Shown here piece by piece: positions 17,318 through 24,265 of a stretch of 64,000 nt of DNA (positions within the stretch are counted from its first letter, which is position 1; each line of letters opens with the position of its first letter). The position numbers and the translations under genes are program-made. The notes under the pieces are model-generated. The model was given only the letters and a program-made list of their open reading frames with translations. It was not told the origin of the DNA and did not search any database. The stretch is from Candidatus Omnitrophica bacterium UBA6233 (GTDB taxonomy: Bacteria; Omnitrophota; Gorgyraeia; Gygaellales; Profunditerraquicolaceae). Location: NCBI GenBank assembly GCA_002440965.1, contig DJWJ01000011.1:35756-99755 (forward strand), in the 5' to 3' direction.

Positions 17318-18640
17318 TTAAACTAAACTGGCGAACCGCTCATTGAATTCATAGATGCGTTCGTCAAATATGATGTCACTGTGCACCACCGGGCGTTTAA
17401 GTTTTATGCCATCCAGGCAAGTACATCGGCTAAGCGCCACATATAACTGGCCGTGGGTAAACGCGCCATGCCCAAGGTCGATGATCACTTTATCAAAAGT
17501 CTGGCCCTGGCTCTTATGAATGGTTATCGCCCAGGCCAGCTTTAGAGGATATTGCGCAAATTCCCCCACGATCTCATCCTCTATCTTATCTTCCTCCTCA
17601 TTGTAACTATACTCAATCTTCTCCCACTTCGTAATCGGGATATCATACTCAAAACCGTTGATATCCACAACAATGGAGTCTGGCGATAAAGCTGCAACTT
17701 TAGCCAATGTACCATTCACCCATCGCTTATCCGGATCATTTTTTATCAAGATTACCTGCGCGCCCTTTTTAAGCTTTAATGATGCTTCAGTAGGATATGC
17801 CGGCTCTTCAAATTTACCGGTAGCCATAGCTTTATATGTAATCTCTTTACCGGGAAGTTTTGATAAACGCTCCTGGTTTATCGCGTTCGCCAGGCTATTG
17901 GTCGTGGTCAGAATCACGGTTGAGTCCTGCCGTGAGACCGTAGCATCTTTTTGCACCTTCTTATTTAATATCTTAATGTCCTCATCGGTATGCTCTTTAT
18001 TCCTCACCCGGTTTAAAAGCTCCATAAACGAGCTGTCTTTCTGCCGATAGATAGCCGACAACTCAATTGTCCTGAGATGGCAATCGTCAAATACCTTAGC
18101 GCTGAAGAAATACGGGCTTAGATACCGCTCTCCCAAAAGCTGCCTGGCTTCATTTTCCACCACCGGAGACAGTTGAAAAAGATCGCCGAAAAATACCATC
18201 TGGACTCCGCCAAACGGCGACTTCATCCTTCCACGGTTAAGGCGTAACGCGTAATCAATTCCATCCATAAGGTCTGAGCGGACCATGGAGACTTCATCAA
18301 TAATGATCATATCGAGATTTTCAAACACACTCCTGTCCCTGAGGCGCTTTATCGTATCCTTTTGGATGATCTTGGGAGGAAACCTGAAAAAAGAATGGAT
18401 AGTCTGGCCGCCGACATTAACCGCGGCAACACCTGTCGGAGCCAACACGATAATATTTTTTCCGGTATTAGCCTTAAAATATTTTAAAAGGGTGGATTTA
18501 CCGGTGCCTGCCTTGCCGGTAATAAAAAGGCACTCCTTGGTACGCTCCATAAGATCAAACGCCGACTTGAATTCATCGTTTATATCAAGGTTCTCCGGAA
18601 GTTGATCTTCGACTATTGTTTGGTTAGTGAAAAATTTCAT
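17318..18640 (-). CDS. PIF1/RecD-like superfamily 1 helicase
   Basis: A 440-residue ATPase. Walker A is ITGKAGTGKSTLL (about 41-53), followed by VLAPTGVAAVNVGGQTIHSFF (motif Ia, shown in the family), Walker B IIIDEVSM, and the C-terminal LAWAITIHKSQGQTFDKVI with LYVALSRCTC. This is the PIF1 pattern: a 5'-3' DNA helicase that unwinds structured DNA. The start at 18640 (MKFFTNQ) has GAAAGGAA before it; longer readings lack a site. It is a stand-alone cellular gene by appearance. Confidence 0.88.
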   Translation of the reverse strand: MKFFTNQTIVEDQLPENLDINDEFKSAFDLMERTKECLFITGKAGTGKSTLLKYFKANTGKNIIVLAPTGVAAVNVGGQTIHSFFRFPPKIIQKDTIKRLRDRSVFENLDMIIIDEVSMVRSDLMDGIDYALRLNRGRMKSPFGGVQMVFFGDLFQLSPVVENEARQLLGERYLSPYFFSAKVFDDCHLRTIELSAIYRQKDSSFMELLNRVRNKEHTDEDIKILNKKVQKDATVSRQDSTVILTTTNSLANAINQERLSKLPGKEITYKAMATGKFEEPAYPTEASLKLKKGAQVILIKNDPDKRWVNGTLAKVAALSPDSIVVDINGFEYDIPITKWEKIEYSYNEEEDKIEDEIVGEFAQYPLKLAWAITIHKSQGQTFDKVIIDLGHGAFTHGQLYVALSRCTCLDGIKLKRPVVHSDIIFDERIYEFNERFASLV

Positions 18641-18653
18641 ATTTCCTTTCTGA

Positions 18654-19475
18654 TTACTTCCAGGTAATTCTGGCAGGATTACGCATCGGTATCCGGCTAT
18701 AACGGTATTTCGGATGGCCAATCATCATTACCGCACCGGCTGTTGCGTGTGAAGATAAACCGATGAATTTTCTTATTTTTTCCGACATATTGATTGCCAT
18801 ATTCACATAACCCGCCCAGCAAGCGCCCAGACCCAAGCCATACGCCGCCAGCTCCAGATACGTTGCCGCTATTGTGCATGACTGCGGAACCATCGGGTCA
18901 TCCTTAACACCCTGGGCAATCACGATACAAGGCGCATTGCGGCAAATTAAATCCTCCTCATTCTTCCAAGCGCCAACTAAGCGGTCAAAATGAAAAGATA
19001 TCGCCATCTGATTTTTGGCCTCCAAAAGCTCTTCGATCCATTCCACGATCAAACCCCCTAATTCATGCACTTTATCTTTACCCATGATCGAAATCCAACT
19101 CACCGGCTGACGATTGATCCCGGAAGGAGCATAACGGGCGATATCCAAGAGTTTCTCAATTGATTCTTTAGTTACCGGCTCATCTTTATAATTACGAATC
19201 GAGCGCCGGCTTTTAAGTAAAAGCTCTGTTTGTTCGGCGTTCGGCAGTTTTGCGTAATCCAACTGCATGGCATCTTTAATATCCATCGTCGAGAGCTTGA
19301 TCGAACCCTTCGGGCAAAACGCAAAACAATGCCCGCAATTAATACAAGCCTCCCCGCCTCCCGGGATAAACTCCGGCACGCGCTCTGCATTCATCTTCAA
19401 GATATGCATCGGGCAAACCTCAACGCATTTCCCATCTCCGGCGCAGGTTTTCTTATCGACTTCGATAGTGATCAT
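18654..19475 (-). CDS. 4Fe-4S ferredoxin-nitroreductase fusion
   Basis: A 273-residue protein. The N-terminal part (about 1-60) has two ferredoxin clusters, CAGDGKCVEVCP and CINCGHCFAFCP. The rest is an FMN-dependent nitroreductase domain starting at SRRSIRNYKDEPV and including ARYAPSGINRQPVSW. Such fusions are common in anaerobes and reduce unknown substrates with ferredoxin electrons. ATG 19475 follows a GGGGGTGG site; a TTG six bases earlier is less likely. Confidence 0.9.
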   Translation of the reverse strand: MITIEVDKKTCAGDGKCVEVCPMHILKMNAERVPEFIPGGGEACINCGHCFAFCPKGSIKLSTMDIKDAMQLDYAKLPNAEQTELLLKSRRSIRNYKDEPVTKESIEKLLDIARYAPSGINRQPVSWISIMGKDKVHELGGLIVEWIEELLEAKNQMAISFHFDRLVGAWKNEEDLICRNAPCIVIAQGVKDDPMVPQSCTIAATYLELAAYGLGLGACWAGYVNMAINMSEKIRKFIGLSSHATAGAVMMIGHPKYRYSRIPMRNPARITWK

Positions 19476-19498
19476 TAACAACCACCCCCTTTATTTTA

Positions 19499-20245
19499 TC
19501 ACCGCGCCATCAGCGCGAACACACCCCAGCCCAGGTATTCACGCGTGTAAGCGGCGTGGCGCTCGGGCCCAGAGGTCAGTTGGGCTCGAACTTCTTTTGC
19601 CAGCTCATCGCCGGGATTGGCTTCGAGCCATCGACGCATAGTGAGCCATTTTGCCGCCTCGTATCTATCCCAACCGTCTTGGTTAGCCAGAACCATTTCA
19701 ACAACATCGTAGCCAAGCCGGCCGAAAGACGCCAGAAGCTCCGGAAGTATAAGAAAGTCAGAGATTGAGGTGGCAAGACACTCCTTGGCAACATCTTCTG
19801 TAGGCGGTAACTGCCGCCAGTAGGGCTCACCGATAAGGATGATCCCTCCTCTGCGCAGGCTCCGCGCCAGAAGCTCGATTGTGCCGGCAACTCCCCCGCC
19901 AATCCAAGCGGCGCCGACACAGGCTGCCACATCGACCTTCTCGTCAGAGACATAGCCGGCAGCATCACCATGGATGAACTTGACTTTATCGGCAACGCCG
20001 AGTTCTACAGCGCGGAGTTTCGCTTGCTCGCTGAACAACTCGCTCATATCAACGCCGGTACCGATAACCCCGTAATCGCGTGCCCAGGTGCACAGCATCT
20101 CCCCCGAGCCGCTGCCAAGGTCAAGCACCCTATCCCCCTTTTTCAAACGCAGCGCCGCACCAAGAGTAGCGAACTTTTCGGGCGTGAACGGATTGTGGAT
20201 GCGGTGAGCACTTTCAGTGATGTTAAAGATCCGTGGAATATCCAT
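19499..20245 (-). CDS. Class I SAM-dependent methyltransferase
   Basis: A 248-residue protein with the SAM motif RVLDLGSGSGEMLCTWA (motif I, about 39-55) and GVDMSELFSEQAKLRAVELG (motif II region). Substrate unknown; the body resembles small-molecule methyltransferases. Its base composition is clearly GC-richer than its neighbours, with many GCG, CGC and GCC codons, and a GGGGACGCTTCT element lies just upstream. Recent acquisition is possible. Confidence 0.85.
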   Translation of the reverse strand: MDIPRIFNITESAHRIHNPFTPEKFATLGAALRLKKGDRVLDLGSGSGEMLCTWARDYGVIGTGVDMSELFSEQAKLRAVELGVADKVKFIHGDAAGYVSDEKVDVAACVGAAWIGGGVAGTIELLARSLRRGGIILIGEPYWRQLPPTEDVAKECLATSISDFLILPELLASFGRLGYDVVEMVLANQDGWDRYEAAKWLTMRRWLEANPGDELAKEVRAQLTSGPERHAAYTREYLGWGVFALMAR

Positions 20246-20274
20246 GTGGAAAATCTCCTTTTTCTTAAAAACTA

Positions 20275-20349
20275 GGGGACGCTTCTACTTGATCGTATTT
20301 GCGCGCATAGTTCTCAAATAATGACTCATAAAAAAATAGAACCGTCCCC
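20275..20349. repeat. REP pair next to the RAYT gene
   Basis: GGGGACGCTTCT at 20275-20286 and the inverted AGAACCGTCCCC at 20338-20349, separated by about 50 bp, 30 bp downstream of the RAYT stop. This is the expected arrangement of a REP pair beside its transposase. Confidence 0.65.
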
Positions 20350-20378
20350 TTTATTTACAAATTTATGTAAACTATGTT

Positions 20379-20912
20379 TTACATATTAACATTTTCTTTA
20401 TCCGTATCCCATTGTTTAGGGTTATTCCTGATATATTCACGGATACGGCCTAACGACATTTCATCACGGATAACATGATCGTAAAACGATTTTTGCCAAT
20501 GAAATTTATTACCGGTTTTTATTGTTTCATTTACGCGCCGCGACGAAAATGTTTTAAACCCGCGCATAATTTCTGGCAATCCATGATAACGCGGATTTTT
20601 CATTTCATCTGCGTAGATTTGTATTCCATCTGTAGGGAACGGTTTGAAACCGTTCCCTACGTTGTCAATCACAACAATCCCATGCGCGTGATTCGGCATC
20701 ACGATAAATTCATCCAATTCGATATTCCGATAATGATTCGGTAAATCATTCCAACACGCCGATACAATTTCCCCGTTCCGGTTCAATCCCATCATACCGT
20801 TGGATATATTCCCGAACCATCCCTGCCTGCCATACGTGCAAATCGTTACAAAATAATACCCATTTTGCGAATAATCGTAATTCTTTAACCGATTCGGCTT
20901 GCGCTGGTCCAT
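20379..20912 (-). CDS. REP-associated tyrosine transposase (RAYT, Y1_Tnp/IS200-like)
   Basis: A 177-residue transposase. The N-terminal RLKNYDYSQNGYYFVTICT and FIVMPNHAHGIVVI carry the HUH pair (NHAH) typical of TnpA-REP. The catalytic Tyr region is SFYDHVIRDEM (helix with YDHVIR) followed by IREYIRNNPKQW. RAYTs are single-copy domesticated relatives of IS200 transposases thought to move REP palindromes. The CDS itself contains a 29-bp perfect palindrome that encodes VGNGFKPFPT between the HUH motif and the C-terminal part. Confidence 0.92.
   Translation of the reverse strand: MDQRKPNRLKNYDYSQNGYYFVTICTYGRQGWFGNISNGMMGLNRNGEIVSACWNDLPNHYRNIELDEFIVMPNHAHGIVVIDNVGNGFKPFPTDGIQIYADEMKNPRYHGLPEIMRGFKTFSSRRVNETIKTGNKFHWQKSFYDHVIRDEMSLGRIREYIRNNPKQWDTDKENVNM
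20632..20660. repeat. Perfect palindrome inside the RAYT coding sequence
   Basis: Two 14-bp arms, GTAGGGAACGGTTT and AAACCGTTCCCTAC, around a single G. It keeps the reading frame and encodes the VGNGFKPFPT insert. As I recall, comparable in-frame palindromes (VGxGLKPxPT) recur in other RAYT proteins. Confidence 0.85.
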
Positions 20913-20995
20913 TGTTTATACCCCCATAACAATAGACGCGCAAAACCGATGGATCTAACAAGATTCTTTTAAAAACCCCAAAAACGTCCCAATTT

Positions 20996-21745
20996 TCATT
21001 CACGAGTTTCGTCCCAAATACGAACGAGCGGTTCTTCCCAGCCAAAACACGTAGTCCCAATTCCAACAACCGCTTTAAACGCATCTATACATTTTGGATC
21101 TATTCGCGCAAACTCCTCAAGCACACCCACAACCTCATTCATAAACCCGCCTACAATCCCATTAGAATCGTCAACCCCTCCGGCGATCAGTTTTTTATCC
21201 AGCCGTAAAAGCAATTTTAGCAGGACTTCGGCTGATTGCGTATTTACAGGCAGATCAGAAACGATCGCAGACAACCTGTTACATCCCTCACTCAATGAAT
21301 CCTGATTCGCGAACCACGTGCGCGACGGACCGGAGTATGGCTTTATATAACGCACTGCTTCAGAGATCGACCTCTTAATCTCCGTTAACCCTTCTTTACT
21401 TAACACCTCGCGTCTTTTACTGCACGCAACATTATTGTTCGATTGCTTATCAGTCTCGCCCAGTAACCGCCCATTCATAACTACATGCAACGCCAGAGCA
21501 ACCATATGCTTACAAAGTTTATCATTCTGTCCAAGGTAACAAGTGCAATGGCCCTTTTTATAATTACGAACCGATACAGAAACCCGATACGGCTCTGTGC
21601 CCAAAACAACAGCAGAAACATATTCCCCCAACGCTTCTATTTCCGTAACTTTCCCGGTTTCATATAAACATACTGCGCGCTGAAAGGTGCCCTCGTCAGT
21701 CGCAAATTTTATTTTGTTAAGATCATATTGTGGAAGCATAGCCAT
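20996..21745 (-). CDS. SWIM zinc-finger domain protein
   Basis: A 249-residue protein. The SWIM motif CTCYLGQNDKLCKHMVAL (CxC...CxH, about residues 73-90) is predicted to bind zinc and DNA or protein. The C-terminal half is helical with no family I recognise. Its start overlaps the rhuM stop by one base (TAATG), so the two are likely co-translated. It sits in the defence island, between RhuM and the RAYT. Confidence 0.8.
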   Translation of the reverse strand: MAMLPQYDLNKIKFATDEGTFQRAVCLYETGKVTEIEALGEYVSAVVLGTEPYRVSVSVRNYKKGHCTCYLGQNDKLCKHMVALALHVVMNGRLLGETDKQSNNNVACSKRREVLSKEGLTEIKRSISEAVRYIKPYSGPSRTWFANQDSLSEGCNRLSAIVSDLPVNTQSAEVLLKLLLRLDKKLIAGGVDDSNGIVGGFMNEVVGVLEEFARIDPKCIDAFKAVVGIGTTCFGWEEPLVRIWDETRE

Positions 21746-22794
21746 TATTTTTTCCCACTTTTACATGTAACCTTTTTAATTACCTTATCGAAATCTGACT
21801 CATAAAGCTTGTCCTGAATGACGCTGTATTTTTCAAACTCGCTTTCAGCAAATACTTTGGCAATTTCAGCGCTCACTTCCCCGGAATTATCGAGGATCTC
21901 CTTTTCATTGAATCGCAAGAAAGAGTCAAGTTTTTTTATCCAATCGCTCATATTCATGATTTTACGATTACTAGCCTGCAGTTCCGCATAATCAAGATAC
22001 ATAGTAACAATGTGATTAAGAATGTTTAATTCTTCTTCATTTAAATAGCTTTTGGCAATAGAAACATCTGATTTACGAATACGCCCTTGCGGAGAGTTCT
22101 TCCACGAAGTCAGCCCCATATTCTGCTTATTGCTGTTGGCGCGGGAAACAATTATCTCTGCGGCTGTCTGCCGGCTGATTGCCCAATGTAATTTGTTCTG
22201 AACGGTAGCAAAAAACAACTCTGTCTCTTTGCTACTCCGGTCATAATCAGCGCTGCACTGCGAATAAATATCCGTGATTTTCTGATAAAATCGCCGTTCA
22301 CTTGAGCGAATATCACGAATCCGCGCCAGTTGCTCTTCAAAATAATCCTTACCGAAAATGTTGTTGGGATTCTTCAAACGTTCATCATCCATGGTAAAAC
22401 CTTTGATGATATATTCCTTCAACCGCTCAGTTGCCCAAATGCGGAATAATGTGGCCTGCTTGGAACTAACTCTATACCCAACAGAAAGAATAACATCCAG
22501 ATTATAAAACTCCACCTGGCGTGTAACCTGTCTTATACCTTCCGTTTGAACCTGTGCAATTTTTGCACAAGTTGATTTCTTATCAAGTTCGCCTTCTTGA
22601 AAGATGTTCTGGAGATGTTTGGTCACCACGCTTCTTTCCACACCAAAAAGGTCGGAGATTTTCGCCTGCGTCAGCCATATATTTTCATCACGCAGAAAGA
22701 TTTCGATCTTAACCTTACCATTTGGCGTAGTATAAAGTAGAAACTCAGTAAAATTATTATTAGGCACAAGACTATTTTTTCTCTTATTATCCAT
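21745..22794 (-). CDS. rhuM: RhuM family protein
   Basis: A 349-residue protein of the virulence RhuM family. An N-terminal KilA-N/Bro-like DNA-binding part (IWLTQAKISDLFGVERSVVTKHL) leads to FYNLDVILSVGYRVSSKQAT and FRIWATERLKEYIIKGF, both strongly conserved. The molecular role is not established; these genes are frequent beside restriction systems and on mobile islands. It is followed without a gap by the SWIM gene and preceded by a REP palindrome and a SIR2-like remnant. Confidence 0.9.
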   Translation of the reverse strand: MDNKRKNSLVPNNNFTEFLLYTTPNGKVKIEIFLRDENIWLTQAKISDLFGVERSVVTKHLQNIFQEGELDKKSTCAKIAQVQTEGIRQVTRQVEFYNLDVILSVGYRVSSKQATLFRIWATERLKEYIIKGFTMDDERLKNPNNIFGKDYFEEQLARIRDIRSSERRFYQKITDIYSQCSADYDRSSKETELFFATVQNKLHWAISRQTAAEIIVSRANSNKQNMGLTSWKNSPQGRIRKSDVSIAKSYLNEEELNILNHIVTMYLDYAELQASNRKIMNMSDWIKKLDSFLRFNEKEILDNSGEVSAEIAKVFAESEFEKYSVIQDKLYESDFDKVIKKVTCKSGKK

Positions 22795-22818
22795 AAAAGC
22801 CCTCCTTACGAATTCTGG

Positions 22819-22870
22819 AATTCGGGGGACACACTACTGATTACCTGAATTAAGTATTGTGTCCCCGGAA
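22819..22870. repeat. GGGGACACA palindrome (REP-like)
   Basis: GGGGACACA (22825-22833) and TGTGTCCCC (22858-22866) with further pairing of ACTACT/AGTATT flanks. It sits at the broken 3' end of the SIR2-like remnant and just upstream of rhuM, and supplies the remnant's stop codon. Confidence 0.75.
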
Positions 22871-23054
22871 CTCTTATCTAGGTTATCGTTGAATTTAACA
22901 TTAAAAAATCTTCCGAAATAAGTTTTCAAACTATCTCCATAGCTATCTTCTCTATTATTTTCAAAATATCTTTTTATTAAATCCCTCTGGGATGGCAATC
23001 CCTCAGATTGTGATGCACCAGCCCCAAAATAAATACAAGATTTTTTACCTTCAT
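22834..23054 (-). pseudogene. SIR2-like gene remnant, frameshifted and truncated
   Basis: ATG at 23054 follows a strong AGAGGAG site, but its frame ends after 25 codons. The other frame after six A residues reads SCIYFGAGASQSEGLPSQRD and on to TYFGRFFNVKFND, matching the N-terminal FGAGAS nucleotide-binding loop of SIR2-like proteins that occur in defence systems. One extra A in the A6 run would join them. The open frame ends at a TAG inside the GGGGACACA palindrome, so the 3' part has been lost or replaced. Confidence 0.6.
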
Positions 23055-23066
23055 TTATTCTCCTCT

Positions 23067-23093
23067 AAAAACTATGAACGTTTCTATAGTTTT
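23067..23093 (-). terminator. Weak terminator-like hairpin between abi and the SIR2-like remnant
   Basis: AAAACTAT (8 bp) pairs with ATAGTTTT around a 10-11-nt loop and is followed by a further T. AT-rich and weak; could end the abi message or be chance. Confidence 0.35.
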
Positions 23094-23143
23094 GTTTCCT
23101 CGGCCTCCCCACTTTAAATGCCGGAAGCGAACTCAGTTTATTT

Positions 23144-24046
23144 TTATTCGTCTTTCCACAACAAGCTCTCTTGCCAATTATCAGAAAATCCCATACTCCA
23201 CCTTGATATCTCAGGGTATTCTTCCAGTAGACTCAAAAATCTATGTTTCCATTTAGAATTGGGCGCCATTATCTTTAAAAGATACCGCAAAATAGTCAAG
23301 ACGCCGAATATCCTATCTTGGGGAATTTCTACAGGTCTATGCCATTGTGGGTATTTATTCTCCCTGGGGATTAACGGTCTGAATCCTAATATTCTGTTCC
23401 AAAGTCTTCCATGATGAGCGCAGATATTCCGAAGCACATTAATCGTTTTAAGCCACGAAGTCAAGACATAAGCCGGTATTCCATAATAGGCAGAGATCGT
23501 TCTCTTAATATTATCCGATGCCCCTCTATACATAGTCAACATACAACCAAAAGACATAATTTCGCCTACGATCCATAACGGCAAATCAGGATGTTGGTCC
23601 CCGTATTTATTCTTAAAATGCTCTACAAATTTCTCTCTGCTATGTTCTGACTCTCCTTTTAACTCTTCAACCAAGCGAAAATACTCTTCGTCTGACAAAT
23701 TAGACAAAGCTGCCTTGCTGGTATACCCGAAAGCCCCGGATTCATGAGCTAGAGCATAAATAAGCTGTGTTCTAACCGACACCTCCACTCTTTCAACCGC
23801 ATCCATAACAATTAGACGCAATCTCCGATCAAATGTATACCGTCTCCAGACTTTCTCAAAGGTAGTGTCAGGTTTAAAAGTATCACTGGACTCAGATTGC
23901 CGATAAGGATACAAATATCCGCTTAATCTGTAATAATTAACATTCTTAAGCCGATCAATAAGAAAATCTCTATTAGCAATAAGCCCACGCTGAATAAGCC
24001 TATCCGCTTGCTGTTCAAAAGTTAAAGGGGGTTTCTCGTATTTCAT
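23144..24046 (-). CDS. Abi_2 family (AbiF/AbiD) abortive-infection HEPN protein
   Basis: A 300-residue protein. The conserved start KPPLTFEQQADRLIQRGL, NYYRLSGYLYPYR (37-49) and YTFDRRLR are those of the Abi_2 family. A HEPN RNase motif Rx4H, RNICAH, is at residues 206-211, followed by HGRLWN. Abi_2 proteins cause growth arrest on phage infection, presumably by RNA cleavage. ATG 24046 is preferred over TTG 24070. The gene has its own promoter and a highly folded leader, and the start codon sits in the loop of a perfect 11-bp hairpin, so tight RNA-level control is likely. Confidence 0.92.
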   Translation of the reverse strand: MKYEKPPLTFEQQADRLIQRGLIANRDFLIDRLKNVNYYRLSGYLYPYRQSESSDTFKPDTTFEKVWRRYTFDRRLRLIVMDAVERVEVSVRTQLIYALAHESGAFGYTSKAALSNLSDEEYFRLVEELKGESEHSREKFVEHFKNKYGDQHPDLPLWIVGEIMSFGCMLTMYRGASDNIKRTISAYYGIPAYVLTSWLKTINVLRNICAHHGRLWNRILGFRPLIPRENKYPQWHRPVEIPQDRIFGVLTILRYLLKIMAPNSKWKHRFLSLLEEYPEISRWSMGFSDNWQESLLWKDE

Positions 24047-24060
24047 GCAAGAAACCCCCT
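24026..24060 (-). promoter_or_regulatory. Start-codon hairpin of the Abi gene
   Basis: AGGGGGTTTCT (24050-24060) and AGAAACCCCCT (24026-24036) are perfectly complementary over 11 bp. The 13-nt loop contains the ATG (24044-24046). The upstream arm includes the only Shine-Dalgarno-like G-run, the downstream arm encodes the family-conserved KPP. In the folded state the ribosome site is buried. Confidence 0.8.
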
Positions 24061-24120
24061 CAAAAAGCAAAGACCCACCGGATTTCGCATGCTTTTCAGC
24101 AGAGGCGCGGTGGGTATGCT
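24061..24120 (-). ncRNA. Structured leader RNA upstream of the Abi gene (candidate AbiF-type RNA)
   Basis: Predicted transcript starts near 24120. ACCCACCG (24108-24115) pairs with CGGTGGGT (24073-24080). Inside, CGC pairs with GCG and TGCT with AGCA, capped by a GAAA tetraloop. CTTTGCTTTTT follows the outer stem, giving a possible weak terminator. The promoter is positioned so that the RNA begins directly at this fold. A conserved structured RNA next to abiF genes has been described, as I recall; I cannot test whether this matches it. Confidence 0.65.
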
Positions 24121-24126
24121 GTTAAT

Positions 24127-24155
24127 ACTATACAAAACTTTCCTCGAGATTACAA
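24127..24155 (-). promoter_or_regulatory. Promoter of the Abi leader RNA
   Basis: -35 TTGTAA (24150-24155), 17-nt spacer, -10 TATAGT (24127-24132) on the minus strand. Start of transcription is expected at about 24120, five bases before the first stem. Confidence 0.7.
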
Positions 24156-24265
24156 GTATTTTCTTCATTATTTTTAGTTTACTTAGAAAGACAACTCATC
24201 ATTTTTTCATCTCTACACCTAATTGACGCAAGAAAAGGTAAAATCTAACAGTAAATTTATCGCTT

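Noticed and set aside
20746..21084. 112-codon minus-strand ORF between the RAYT and SWIM genes
   Set aside because: Overlaps both genes in other frames, and its start lies inside the SWIM gene; looks like a shadow.
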